Position numbers and translations under genes: made by a program
Notes under the pieces: model-generated
The model's database searches: none
What the model was told of the DNA's origin: nothing
What the model saw: only the letters and a program-made list of their open reading frames with translations
Shown here: piece by piece, positions 47,779-56,906 of the stretch
Numbering within the stretch: the first letter of the stretch is position 1
Layout of the letters: every line of letters begins with the position of its first letter
Source: Brooklawnia propionicigenes
Lineage (GTDB): Bacteria > Actinomycetota > Actinomycetes > Propionibacteriales > Propionibacteriaceae
Direction of reading: 5' to 3'
Assembly (NCBI RefSeq): GCF_030297015.1
Contig: NZ_AP028056.1
Coordinates: forward strand, 878,939-942,938
DNA: 64,000 nucleotides

Positions 47779-48837
47779 GTGAGCAAAGACCTGGGCCACG
47801 ACGAGGAGCGGTACCGGCGATACCGCGCGCTGCTCGCGCCCGGCACCCCACTGCGCGAGGGGCTGGAGAGGATCCGCGCCGGTCACACCGGAGCCCTGAT
47901 CGTGCTGGGCACCAACCCGGTGGTCGAGCAGGTGTCCACCGGCGGCTTCACGGTCAACACCGACTTCACGCCGACCGCGCTTCGCGAACTGGCGAAGATG
48001 GACGGCGGCATCGTCGTCGACGACGATCTGACGACCATCATCAGCGCAGGGGTCCACTTCTCCCCTTCGGCATCCCTTCCGACGGTCGAAACCGGCACCC
48101 GGCATCGGACCGCAGACCGCGTCGCACTGCAATCGAATGTGCCAGTGGTGACGGTATCGGCGGCCATGTCGGTCATCGCGCTGTTCATGGCCGGGCTGAG
48201 ATATCCGATCGAGAGTTCGGAACAGATCCTGGTGCGCGCCGAGCAGGCTGTGGCCACCCTCTCGCGCTACCGCGAACGCCTTGATTCGGTGACCCGGGAA
48301 CTGTCCGGGCTGGAGATGGACGACCTGGTCACGGTCGGCGACCTCGTCCAGGCCGTGCAGCCGCTGGCGATGGTGCGCCGGCTCGCCGAGGAACTCGAAG
48401 GCCACGTCGAGGCACTCGGCGTGGACGGCCGGCTGCTCCAGCTGCAGATGTACGAGTTGACCCAAGGCATCGACCAACTCGCCACTCTGCTCGAACTCGA
48501 CTATCGCGATGCCGGAGCCGAACGGTTCACCTTGGATGTGCTGCGCCATCTGCCGACCGGAGACCTCCTCGATCCGGTGACCGTCGCCAGCGCGATCGGC
48601 TTGACCTCCGCGGATCTGGACACGCACCTGCGCGCGCACGGATACCGGATCGTCTCGCAGTCGGCGCAGATGAGCACCACGACCGCGGGGCGCCTGCTTG
48701 AGCATTTCGGTTCGCTGCAGGCTGTTTTCGCCGCCTCCGGTTCGGAGCTGGCGGCAGTGCCCGGAGTGGGTACGGCGCGGGCGCGGGCGATCCGTGACGG
48801 CCTGGCCCGGATCTCCGACAGCGTCAGCTCACGCTGA
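47779..48837 (+). CDS. disA: DNA integrity scanning protein DisA (diadenylate cyclase)
   Basis: 352 residues. The DAC domain makes c-di-AMP from two ATP. TGALIVLG, LAKMDGGIVVDDD and TVETGTRHRTADRVA (RHR motif) mark the active site; helical linker and C-terminal HhH DNA-binding domain (GSELAAVPGVGTARARAI) follow. The usual DGA catalytic motif reads DGG here. It scans DNA for branched structures and stops making c-di-AMP when it meets damage. Confidence 0.95.
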   Translation: MSKDLGHDEERYRRYRALLAPGTPLREGLERIRAGHTGALIVLGTNPVVEQVSTGGFTVNTDFTPTALRELAKMDGGIVVDDDLTTIISAGVHFSPSASLPTVETGTRHRTADRVALQSNVPVVTVSAAMSVIALFMAGLRYPIESSEQILVRAEQAVATLSRYRERLDSVTRELSGLEMDDLVTVGDLVQAVQPLAMVRRLAEELEGHVEALGVDGRLLQLQMYELTQGIDQLATLLELDYRDAGAERFTLDVLRHLPTGDLLDPVTVASAIGLTSADLDTHLRAHGYRIVSQSAQMSTTTAGRLLEHFGSLQAVFAASGSELAAVPGVGTARARAIRDGLARISDSVSSR

Positions 48838-48873
48838 CGCGCAACCATTTCGCCGAGGACGGCTCACCGGTGC

Positions 48874-49641
48874 TCAGCTCTGCAACTGCATCACGAATCG
48901 CGCGCTCGACTGGCCGATGGAAGCAGTCGCCACATAGGTGCCCGCACCCAGCGTCTCGTCGCTCAACTCGCAGCCGTCGGCACGCTTGATCGGCCAGCTC
49001 ACGTCGAATCCGCCCTCTTGCCCCGCAGCCAGATCGAGGTTCCCGGACGGATGCCATTCCGCACAATCGTTGGTGCTCCAGATCTCGTCGGTGCCCGAAG
49101 TGATCGCCAAGGCCGCCGCGCTGGCAGCCAGATCGAGTTGGCAGGACTGTTCGGTGGTGCTCACCACGACATGAAAGCCTGCCTCAGGTTCCGCCCGGGA
49201 CAAGGGCGTGGTGCCTTCGACCCGCAGAGTGAGCTTCGCGGGCTGGCAGCCCGCCGGTGTGGGCTCACCGGCCGGGGGTGCGGCCTCGGTCGGCTGTTCG
49301 GCGGTCGGCTCGGATGCCGGCACACTGGCGACGGTTTCGGGGGCCGGGGTCGGCGTGGCCGTGGGGGTGCTCGGGCTCGGGCTCGGTGTCCGAGAGGCAC
49401 TCGCCGACACCGAAGGGCTCGGGCTGACCGGAGTTCCGGTCACCGATCTCGGGCGCCCGAACAGCCAGATGATTCCGGCGATCACGGCGACGGCCACGGC
49501 GAGGACGATGGCGCGCCGCATCCAGTAGACGCGCGGCTCCTCGGGGCCGATGGGTTCCAGCCAACCCTGCATGGCGTCATCGTAGGTGTCCGTATCATGG
49601 TTGGCCTGCTCCCACGCGGACGATCGGGCGCTTCTCGACAT
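48874..49641 (-). CDS. Membrane-anchored protein with Ser/Thr/Pro linker and extracellular Ig-like domain
   Basis: 255 residues. A cytoplasmic N-terminus of ~40 residues, one transmembrane helix (IVLAVAVAVIAGIIWLF, ~44-60), a ~70-residue Ser/Thr/Pro/Ala linker and a C-terminal beta domain with four cysteines likely forming disulfides (GCQPAKL, EQSCQLDL, NDCAEWH, DGCELSD). It resembles other actinobacterial surface proteins of unknown function. It is divergent from mutY by 17 bp. Confidence 0.78.
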   Translation of the reverse strand: MSRSARSSAWEQANHDTDTYDDAMQGWLEPIGPEEPRVYWMRRAIVLAVAVAVIAGIIWLFGRPRSVTGTPVSPSPSVSASASRTPSPSPSTPTATPTPAPETVASVPASEPTAEQPTEAAPPAGEPTPAGCQPAKLTLRVEGTTPLSRAEPEAGFHVVVSTTEQSCQLDLAASAAALAITSGTDEIWSTNDCAEWHPSGNLDLAAGQEGGFDVSWPIKRADGCELSDETLGAGTYVATASIGQSSARFVMQLQS

Positions 49642-49646
49642 CCGGC

Positions 49647-49652
49647 TACGCT
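49647..49652 (+). promoter_or_regulatory. Leaderless -10 hexamer of mutY
   Basis: TACGCT, 6 bp before the GTG at 49659. Confidence 0.5.
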
Positions 49653-49658
49653 GGCCGG

Positions 49659-50519
49659 GTGAGGGACCGGGCCGAGATCGTGCAGCAGCTGATCGCCTGG
49701 TTCGGTGTGCACGCCCGCGATCTGCCCTGGCGTCACAACGATCCCTGGGCGGTCATGGTGAGCGAGTTCATGCTGCAGCAGACCCCGGTTTCCCGGGTGC
49801 TTCCGCTCTGGCAGGCCTGGCTCGAGCGCTGGCCGACCCCAGCCGCACTGGCCGCCGAGCAAAGCTCGGAGGCGGTGCGGGCCTGGGGACGCCTCGGCTA
49901 CCCGAGACGCGCACTTCGCCTGCATGCCAGCGCCACCGCGATCACCGAACGCCACGGCGGTCAGGTTCCGGACCGTCTCGAAGAACTGTTGGCCCTGCCC
50001 GGAGTCGGCGACTACACGGCAGCCGCCATCGCGAGCTTCGCATTCGGCGCGGCCGTGCCGGTCCTGGACACCAATGTGCGCCGGGTGCTGACTCGCCTCG
50101 AGGTGGCCGAGGCCGTGCCGGCCGCGAGTCTCACCAAGGCAGAGCGTGCCCGAGCCCAGCTCTACACGGATGCTGCCGGGCAGCTGGCACCGCGCTGGGC
50201 AGCCGCGGTGATGGAGTTCGGGGCTTTGGTCTGTCTGGCGCGCCGTCCTCGCTGCGCTTCGTGTCCGGTGGCCCACGCCTGCGCGTGGCGGGCGGCAGGC
50301 CATCCGCTACCTGCCGCGGCCGCGCGTCCTCAGTCGTGGCATGGCAGCGACCGACAGTGTCGCGGAGCGTTGCTCGATGTCGTCCGTCGATCACCCGGCG
50401 GCGTCCCGACACAGGTAGTGCTCGACAGTTGGCACCTGCGGGCACAGGCCGAGGCATGCCTCGCCGCGCTGGAGGCCGACGGGCTGGTACACCGGACCGC
50501 AGACACGGTGACCCTGTGA
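49659..50519 (+). CDS. mutY: A/G-specific adenine glycosylase MutY
   Basis: 286 residues, lacking the C-terminal NUDIX-like domain of longer MutY forms. VSEFMLQQTPVSRV holds the catalytic Glu, LPGVGDYTAAAIASFAF is the HhH motif, LDTNVRRVL has the catalytic Asp, and CLARRPRCASCPVAHAC the four-cysteine [4Fe-4S] site. It removes adenine opposite 8-oxoguanine, complementing MutT1. A short winged-helix-like tail remains after residue ~220. Confidence 0.95.
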   Translation: MRDRAEIVQQLIAWFGVHARDLPWRHNDPWAVMVSEFMLQQTPVSRVLPLWQAWLERWPTPAALAAEQSSEAVRAWGRLGYPRRALRLHASATAITERHGGQVPDRLEELLALPGVGDYTAAAIASFAFGAAVPVLDTNVRRVLTRLEVAEAVPAASLTKAERARAQLYTDAAGQLAPRWAAAVMEFGALVCLARRPRCASCPVAHACAWRAAGHPLPAAAARPQSWHGSDRQCRGALLDVVRRSPGGVPTQVVLDSWHLRAQAEACLAALEADGLVHRTADTVTL

Positions 50520-50573
50520 ACCAGCAAACCTGTCGGACGACGGTGGCTCGCCCGGCAGGACGCAGCCCCGAGG

Positions 50574-53084
50574 CTAGGTGACGGCAGGGAACTCCTCGGT
50601 GTGGAACTCCACATCGGAGACCTCCGGGACCTCCGCGGTGATCAACGTACCGTCTTGTCGGCGTCCACCGATGATCGGGTGCGCGGAGGTCAGCGTCGGA
50701 AGGTACAGCCCCTGGTGAGCCAACCGGACCTCCAGAGGGGTCGTGCCCACTTCGTACTCGGTTCCCCGGACCCGGACCTTCACCGGGTCGCCGCTCAGCA
50801 GCGTGAAGGTCATGCTGCGGCGGGTGAGCTGCACCTGAATGTGGCTGCGACGGTAGGCCAGCGCGAACGTGAGATGCCCCCATCTGCGCGGCAGCCTCGG
50901 GTCGAAGCAGAGTATTTCGCCGTCGTCGCGAAGACCACCGAAACCGCACACCAGCGCCCGCCAGGTGCCTGCTGCCGAGGCGATGTGCACACCATCCGAG
51001 GTGTTCCCGTGAGTGTCGCCGATGTCGACGAACAGCCCCCGGTAGAAATAGTCCAGCGCCATGTCCTGGTGGCCCACCTCGGCCGCGACGATCGCCTGCA
51101 TGACCGCCGACAGGCTTGAGTCACCCGTGGTGATCGGGTCGTAGTACTCGAAGTCGGCCCGCTTCTCCTCGAGGCTGAACTCGTTGCTGCGCAGGAAGAG
51201 CGCCAAGACCACATCGGCCTGCTTGAGGACCTGAAAACGGTAGATCACCAGCGGGTGGTAGTGCAGCAGCAGCGGGTAGCTTTCCTCGGGCGTATTCTCC
51301 AGATCCCACAATTCCTTCGCAACGAACGCATCGTCCTGCGGATGAATACCGAGGCGCTCATCGAAGGGAATCTTCATTCCGTTTGCGCACTGCTCCCAGT
51401 TCGCGACTTCTTCCTCGCGCAGGTTCAGCGTATGCACCAGCCGCTGATAGGCCTGAGTATCCTCGGCGGCGAGCTTGCGGACCATCCGGATCGCCAGACG
51501 TAGATTCCAACGCGCCATGACATTGGTGTAGGTGTTGTTGTTGACGACGGTGGTGTACTCGTCGGGTCCGGTCACACCGTGAATCTCGAAGTTCTCCACG
51601 GCATTGACGCGCCAGAATCCCAGATCCACCCACATGCGGGCGGTTTCGACCAGCAGTTCAGCGCCCTCGTCGTAGGCAAACTCACGGTCACCGGTCATCG
51701 CCACGTAGTGCCCGATCGCATACGCGATGTCGGCGTCGATATGGTATTGCGCGGTGCCCGCCGCATAGTAAGCGGACGCTTCCTCACCATTGATGGTGCG
51801 CCATGGGAACAGCGCCCCCTTGGTGGACATCTCGCGGGCTCGTTCGCGGGCTTCCTTCAGATGAGTGAAGCGGAAACGCAGCGCATTGCGCGCCTGCTCG
51901 GGGCTGGTCAGGGTCAGGAAGGGCACCATGTACACCTCGCTGTCCCAGAAGTAGTGGCCCTCGTAACCGTCCCCGGTCAGGCCCTTCGCGGGAATGCCCG
52001 CACCATCGGCTCTGGCAGCCGCCTGTGCGAGCTGGAAGATGCACCACCGGATCGTCTGCTGAATTCGCGGGGTGGCACCCACCGAGACATCGCTGTGTTC
52101 CCAGAACGTCGCCAGCCACTGGCGCTGCGCCTCGTAGTGGCAGTCGAAGCCGCTTTCGCGGACTCGGTCAAGTGTGCGCCGCACCCGGTCGCTGAGTTCG
52201 CGCACGGGCACGCTTCGCGAGGTGTGATAGGCGACAGCCTTCGTGATCACAATCGGCTGACCCTGTTTGGCCGAGATCCGGTAGACCTTCCGGCCCTGAT
52301 CCTCGGTCGTGTCGTCCAGCTCGGTGTACATATTGCGGGTTTCGATCCGATGATCGGCGCCGACGGCCAGCGTCATTCCCGAATTCGTGACCCGATATCC
52401 CAAGATCATCCGACGCGGGCTGTGCCAGCTCATCTGCGATCGCAGCACGCGATGATCAAGCCCCGGGTTCTTGCGCGGATCCGAATCCGAACCTGCGGCC
52501 TGACGACCTGCGTAATCGTCGAAATCTTCTTTGTTGACGATCTGGGACGAAATGACGATCGGCGCATCGCCTTCCAGCAACCGAACCTCGTAGGTCATCA
52601 ACGCCAGGTGACGCTCGGTGAAGCTCACCATCCGGGTTGAACGGACCTGCACCCGTTTGCCCGCAGGTGTGCGCCAGATCAGTTCGCGGCGCAGCACCCC
52701 CTCACGGAAATCGATCCGCCGCTCATAGGCCTGCAGATCGGCGACGCTCAACAGCAGCGGCTCATCGTCCACGTAGAGGCGGATCATCAGTGAGCTCGGT
52801 GCATTGATCAGGGTCTGGCCGGTACGCGCCAAACCGTAGGCGTTCTCGGCGTGCCGGATATCCCAGGTCTCGTGGAAGCCATTGATGAACGTGCCGATGT
52901 AGTGCGAGTCGCGGCCCTCCTCGGGGTTGCCGCGCATGCCGATGTAGCCGTTCGCCGTGGAGAACAATGTCTCGGTCTGCCCGAGATCGGCCGAACTGGG
53001 ATAGTTCTCGATCAGCGCCCACTCATCGGGCGGGAAGCGGTGATCGGCCAACGGATTCAGATCGGTCTTCTTCATGCGGATCAC
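50574..53084 (-). CDS. Glycoside hydrolase family 65 disaccharide phosphorylase
   Basis: 836 residues. It cleaves an alpha-linked disaccharide (trehalose, maltose, kojibiose or similar) with phosphate to give beta-glucose-1-phosphate. EIHGVTGPDEYTTVVNNN carries the catalytic Glu; YEGHYFWDSEVYM and RYRFTHLKEARERA-like helices of the (alpha/alpha)6 barrel are clear. It is coupled to beta-phosphoglucomutase: the GTG at 53084 overlaps that gene's TGA, with GGAG eight bases before. The exact disaccharide cannot be told from sequence by eye. Confidence 0.92.
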   Translation of the reverse strand: MIRMKKTDLNPLADHRFPPDEWALIENYPSSADLGQTETLFSTANGYIGMRGNPEEGRDSHYIGTFINGFHETWDIRHAENAYGLARTGQTLINAPSSLMIRLYVDDEPLLLSVADLQAYERRIDFREGVLRRELIWRTPAGKRVQVRSTRMVSFTERHLALMTYEVRLLEGDAPIVISSQIVNKEDFDDYAGRQAAGSDSDPRKNPGLDHRVLRSQMSWHSPRRMILGYRVTNSGMTLAVGADHRIETRNMYTELDDTTEDQGRKVYRISAKQGQPIVITKAVAYHTSRSVPVRELSDRVRRTLDRVRESGFDCHYEAQRQWLATFWEHSDVSVGATPRIQQTIRWCIFQLAQAAARADGAGIPAKGLTGDGYEGHYFWDSEVYMVPFLTLTSPEQARNALRFRFTHLKEARERAREMSTKGALFPWRTINGEEASAYYAAGTAQYHIDADIAYAIGHYVAMTGDREFAYDEGAELLVETARMWVDLGFWRVNAVENFEIHGVTGPDEYTTVVNNNTYTNVMARWNLRLAIRMVRKLAAEDTQAYQRLVHTLNLREEEVANWEQCANGMKIPFDERLGIHPQDDAFVAKELWDLENTPEESYPLLLHYHPLVIYRFQVLKQADVVLALFLRSNEFSLEEKRADFEYYDPITTGDSSLSAVMQAIVAAEVGHQDMALDYFYRGLFVDIGDTHGNTSDGVHIASAAGTWRALVCGFGGLRDDGEILCFDPRLPRRWGHLTFALAYRRSHIQVQLTRRSMTFTLLSGDPVKVRVRGTEYEVGTTPLEVRLAHQGLYLPTLTSAHPIIGGRRQDGTLITAEVPEVSDVEFHTEEFPAVT

Positions 53085-53794
53085 GGCAGCAACTCCTCGC
53101 AATCGGCGACCACTATGTCAGCACCCGCCGCTTCAAGCGCATCGGCCCCAGCACCACGGTCGATGCCCACGACCAGGCCGAACCCGCCGGCGGCCCCGGC
53201 TGCCACACCCGACAGCGCATCCTCGAGCACGACGGACTCCGCCACCGGGACATCCAGCAGCTGCGCGGCACGAACGAAGACGTCGGGCGCCGGCTTGCCC
53301 GGCAGCCCCAGCTGATGGCCGAGGTTGCCGTCCATGACGACCGTGAAGTAGTCGACGAGCCCGGCCGCATCCAGCACGGCCTCAGCGTTCCGTGAGGAGC
53401 TCACGACCGCCATCGGCAACTCGACTGCCGCCAGATAGTCGAGCAGCCGCAGCGACCCCGGATACGGGGCGATGCCGTCTCGGGCGAGCACATGGTTGAA
53501 GTACTCGTTCTTGCGGTTGCCCAGCCCGCAGACGCTGTCGGTCTCGGGGATGTCGGAGGCCTGCCCGACCGGCAACTCGATACCCCGGCTGGCCAGGAAG
53601 GATGCCACGCCCTCATAGCGCGGCTTGCCATCCACGTAGGCGAAATAGTCGGCGTCGGTGTACGGCTCGTCGATGCCGCGAGCGCTCAGGAAGTCGTTGA
53701 ACATCTGTGACCAGGCACGCATGTGCAGATCTGTGGTCGGAGTAAGAACTCCATCGAGGTCGAACAATGCGGCTCGGTAGTCGTTCCAGTTCAC
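53081..53794 (-). CDS. pgmB: Beta-phosphoglucomutase
   Basis: 237 residues, HAD superfamily. Nucleophile motif FDLDGVLTPT, cap residues, VVSSSRNAEAVL (motif II), GKPAPDVFVRAA (motif III Lys) and VVLEDALSGVAAG (motif IV). It converts the beta-glucose-1-phosphate from the GH65 enzyme to glucose-6-phosphate. The GTG start at 53794 lies 7 bp after TACCCT, so it may be leaderless and the operon promoter lies here. Confidence 0.93.
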   Translation of the reverse strand: MNWNDYRAALFDLDGVLTPTTDLHMRAWSQMFNDFLSARGIDEPYTDADYFAYVDGKPRYEGVASFLASRGIELPVGQASDIPETDSVCGLGNRKNEYFNHVLARDGIAPYPGSLRLLDYLAAVELPMAVVSSSRNAEAVLDAAGLVDYFTVVMDGNLGHQLGLPGKPAPDVFVRAAQLLDVPVAESVVLEDALSGVAAGAAGGFGLVVGIDRGAGADALEAAGADIVVADCEELLP

Positions 53795-53801
53795 AGAACC
53801 T

Positions 53802-53807
53802 AGGGTA
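53802..53807 (-). promoter_or_regulatory. Leaderless -10 hexamer of the pgmB-GH65 operon
   Basis: TACCCT on the minus strand, 7 bp before the GTG at 53794. Confidence 0.4.
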
Positions 53808-53857
53808 AGCGCACCCGCGCTCCACTCCCAATGCGTTACCCGACCGTAGCTGAAACG

Positions 53858-55501
53858 TCACATCAGCGGAGAGAATGTGCGTAGCACCAACCACCCCGCA
53901 CGGCGCCACCACGGTGTGGAGCGCACCATGGCGAGGTCGATGCGGCGGCACTTGGCCAACGTCTCCTCGAAGTCGGCAGACATGTCTGCGATCGCGGAGG
54001 TCTGATACATCCACACCGCGTTCTCCTGGTGCAGATAGAAGCTGCGGAAATCGAAGTTGATCGTCCCGATGATGGCCGTGTCGTCGTCCACGATCATCTG
54101 CTTGGCGTGAATGAAACCTGGCGTGTACTCGTAGACCGCCACCCCGGCCTCGACCAGCTGGCGATAGTTCGACCGCGTCACCGAGTAGACATAGGACTTG
54201 TCGGGAATGCCGGGGGTAATGATCCGCACCTGCACCCCGGACTGGGCAAGCGCTACGAAGACTGCCGTCATCTCGCTGGTCGGCACCAGATACGGCGTGG
54301 TCAGATCGACCCGGAACTTTGCCCGGCTCATCATTCCGCGGTAGGCGGCCCAGCCCAACGAGAGATCGTCGAACGGCGTGTCGTCATAGTTCACGACCAC
54401 CCCGGGCCCACCGGGCTGCGCGTCGATCTCCTCCTCGCTGGGATGCAGCGCGGCCAGATCGGTGCGATCACCGGACACCAGATCCCAGATCGTGAAGAAC
54501 AGCGACGCCATCCCCCAGGCGCCCGGCCCGCGCAGCCGGATCGTGGTGTCCTTCCAATGGCCGAACCGCTGGATCGCATTGATGTACTCGTCGGCGATAT
54601 TGATGCCACCGGTGAACGCGACCAGCCCGTCCACCACCGTGAACTTGCGGTGATCGCGGTTGTTGTAGCGCAGCGTCAGCCCGGGGCCCAACTTGTTGAA
54701 CGACTGGACGCGCACCCCGGCGCGCTTCAGATCCTTGGCGAAGTTGTCAGGAAGGTGCCAAAGCGATCCGAGATCGTCATACATGACCCAGATCTGCACC
54801 CCTTCGCCCGCCTTGCGTGACAGCACCTCGAACAGTGCCCGCCACATCTTGCCGTCGGAGACGATGAAGTACTCCATCGCTATCCACCGCTTGGCGTTCT
54901 CGAGTGCCTCGAGCATCGCCACGAAAGCGTCTTCGCCGAGCGGATAGTAGGTTGTTTCGGTGTCCCGGTAGGCCCGGAAGGGTCCGCTCGACTCGAGATA
55001 GGCGATCTGACGGGCGGCGTCCGGATCGATGCTGACCACCGGATGCCGGCCGGTGGCGACCGGCTCCAACTCGGGCAGCTGCTCGTTGAGTTCACCGGGT
55101 AGCACCGTCAACGCGCCGGCCGCCGACTTCTGATCGATGGCCGCCAGATCCTGCGCCGCGCTGTATCGCAGCATCTGCCGCCGGCTGCCGGTGCGGGCAC
55201 CGAAGAGCAGATAGAACGTTCCCCCGAACAGCGGCATCAGCATGATGGGGATCGTCCAGGCGAGCTTGTACTCGACCTGCATGCGCGAGTTGAGGATGAA
55301 CGCCACAACACCGATGCTGATCAGGTCCGAGATGGTGCCGATCCAGGGGGACATCTCACTGGTCCGCAGCAGCAGAAGTGCGAAGACCACGATCTGCAGA
55401 ATCAGCGCAACGGCGGTGAGCGCGACCCGACCGCCGATCGCTGCGAAGCGTCGCCAGGAGTTGCGAGCCTTTCCCTTCCGCACCTCGAGATTCGCCACCA
55501 C
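53858..55501 (-). CDS. cls: Cardiolipin synthase (phospholipase D family)
   Basis: 547 residues. Two N-terminal membrane helices (~25-45 and ~53-70), then two PLD HKD motifs: DHRKFTVVDG (H-x-K-x4-D) and HAKQMIVDDDTAIIGTINFD. It makes cardiolipin from phosphatidylglycerol. In mycobacteria cardiolipin is made by a different (CDP-alcohol) enzyme, so a PLD-type enzyme fits other actinobacteria. GTG at 55501 is leaderless behind TAATAC. Confidence 0.9.
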   Translation of the reverse strand: MVANLEVRKGKARNSWRRFAAIGGRVALTAVALILQIVVFALLLLRTSEMSPWIGTISDLISIGVVAFILNSRMQVEYKLAWTIPIMLMPLFGGTFYLLFGARTGSRRQMLRYSAAQDLAAIDQKSAAGALTVLPGELNEQLPELEPVATGRHPVVSIDPDAARQIAYLESSGPFRAYRDTETTYYPLGEDAFVAMLEALENAKRWIAMEYFIVSDGKMWRALFEVLSRKAGEGVQIWVMYDDLGSLWHLPDNFAKDLKRAGVRVQSFNKLGPGLTLRYNNRDHRKFTVVDGLVAFTGGINIADEYINAIQRFGHWKDTTIRLRGPGAWGMASLFFTIWDLVSGDRTDLAALHPSEEEIDAQPGGPGVVVNYDDTPFDDLSLGWAAYRGMMSRAKFRVDLTTPYLVPTSEMTAVFVALAQSGVQVRIITPGIPDKSYVYSVTRSNYRQLVEAGVAVYEYTPGFIHAKQMIVDDDTAIIGTINFDFRSFYLHQENAVWMYQTSAIADMSADFEETLAKCRRIDLAMVRSTPWWRRAGWLVLRTFSPLM

Positions 55502-55508
55502 GCCTCAA

Positions 55509-55514
55509 GTATTA
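55509..55514 (-). promoter_or_regulatory. Leaderless -10 hexamer of cls
   Basis: TAATAC on the minus strand, 7 bp before the GTG at 55501. Confidence 0.5.
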
Positions 55515-55558
55515 CGGATTGGCACCGCGCCAAGGTTCCACGTCCGCCGTCGGACCGC

Positions 55559-55564
55559 TACCGT
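55559..55564 (+). promoter_or_regulatory. Leaderless -10 hexamer of aroD
   Basis: TACCGT, 6 bp before the ATG at 55571. Confidence 0.5.
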
Positions 55565-55570
55565 GGGCTC

Positions 55571-56344
55571 ATGAGCGCAGCCGCCAACCGACCAGTCCTT
55601 ACGATCCGGGGAGTTGAGCTGGGAGTCGGCCGCCCCAAAGTGATCGTCCCACTCACCGACGCCCACGATTCCAGCCTGATCGCCTCTGCGAAACGCATCG
55701 CCGCCAGCCGTACCGACATGGTCGAGTGGCGCGTCGACCGCTACGCCTCTCGTGACGACCACACGAAGGTCGTGGCGATGGCCGCCCGCATTCACGAGAT
55801 CATCGGTGAGCGGCCGCTGCTGTTCACCCCACGCACCAAGCATGAGGGCAGCGACTGGAATCCGCCGGGCGACAGCTATCGCGACATCATCGCCGATGCC
55901 TGCGCGTCCGGCACTGTCGACATGGTCGACGTGCAGTATTTGAATCCCGCAGTCAAGAGGTGTTTCGAGGCGGCTCGTGCGCACCGGGTGCCGATCATCG
56001 CGTCCAACCACGACTTCAATGGCACGCCGAGCGCGACCGCGATCGCCGACGGGCTGGACGCGATGGCTTCACTGGGTGCCGATATCGCGAAGATGGCCGT
56101 GATGCCCCGCAAGCCTGCCGATGTCGCTGCGCTGCTCGAGGCGACCGCGGTGGCCGCGCAAACGATCAGGGTGCCTCTGATCACCATGTCCATGGGACCG
56201 CTGGGCGTGATTTCGCGGCTGGCCGGGCAGGTTTTCGGGTCGTGCGCCACCTTCGCCACGTTGGGCGGCGAGGGTTCAGCCCCCGGCCAGCTCCCGTTGG
56301 ACGAGGTGCTTGCCGTGATGGACCTGCTCGGCCGCGATCTGTGA
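55571..56344 (+). CDS. aroD: Type I 3-dehydroquinate dehydratase
   Basis: 257 residues. Third step of the shikimate pathway by the Schiff-base mechanism: MVEWRVDRY, ASNHDFNGTP (catalytic His) and ADIAKMAVMPRK (Schiff-base Lys), then TMSMGPLGVISRLAG and a C-terminal GSAPGQLPLDEV loop. Most actinobacteria use the unrelated type II enzyme AroQ, so a type I enzyme alone in a core region is notable. It stands apart from other aro genes. Confidence 0.93.
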   Translation: MSAAANRPVLTIRGVELGVGRPKVIVPLTDAHDSSLIASAKRIAASRTDMVEWRVDRYASRDDHTKVVAMAARIHEIIGERPLLFTPRTKHEGSDWNPPGDSYRDIIADACASGTVDMVDVQYLNPAVKRCFEAARAHRVPIIASNHDFNGTPSATAIADGLDAMASLGADIAKMAVMPRKPADVAALLEATAVAAQTIRVPLITMSMGPLGVISRLAGQVFGSCATFATLGGEGSAPGQLPLDEVLAVMDLLGRDL

Positions 56345-56361
56345 GCCTCAAGCGGCACTGA

Positions 56362-56880
56362 TTGGGCAGCGACGTGGCAGCGCTCAGCGATGGCGTGATC
56401 GAGCTGGTTCCGGTCGATCCGGCTCAAGCCCAAGAACTCGCCCTCGGACGCTGCCCGCTGCCGGCGGTCGCCGACTATCCGCACGCCGACACCGCGGCGA
56501 CCGCGAGGATGCTGCGCGACAGCCTCGGGATCGACAACTGGGTACCCGGATTCGGGATCTACCTCATCGTCCGGCTGGCCGATGGGCTGGTGGTGGGCGA
56601 CGCCGGTTTCCACACCCCGCCCGATCTGCGCGGCAGCGCCGAGATCGGCTACGGCCTGGCACCCTCGGCCCGGGGCTGCGGATTCGCCGGTCGCGCGGTC
56701 CGACTATTGGTCGCGTGGGGGTTCGCGCAACCGTCGCTGTCGACGATCATCGGTGAGACTGCCGCGGACAATGCCGCGTCCATCCGGGTCCTGGAGGCCT
56801 GCGGATTCACTCGCATCGCTGCCAGCGGCGACCGCGAGCGCTACCGGCTGCAGGGCGGGGAGCGCTCGTCCCGGGGCTGA
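56362..56880 (+). CDS. GNAT family N-acetyltransferase (RimJ/RimL-like)
   Basis: About 170 residues. Acetyl-CoA binding region IGYGLAPSARGCGFAGRAVRLLVAWGF (split here across two motifs) and the TAADNAASIRVLEACGF block are typical of RimJ-like acetyltransferases acting on amino groups. The frame opens with TTG at 56362; a GTG at 56374 is an equally likely start, as neither has a strong ribosome site. It is 17 bp after aroD and probably cotranscribed. Confidence 0.8.
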   Translation: MGSDVAALSDGVIELVPVDPAQAQELALGRCPLPAVADYPHADTAATARMLRDSLGIDNWVPGFGIYLIVRLADGLVVGDAGFHTPPDLRGSAEIGYGLAPSARGCGFAGRAVRLLVAWGFAQPSLSTIIGETAADNAASIRVLEACGFTRIAASGDRERYRLQGGERSSRG

Positions 56881-56906
56881 CCAGGAGGAACTCCCGGGGG
56901 CGCAGC

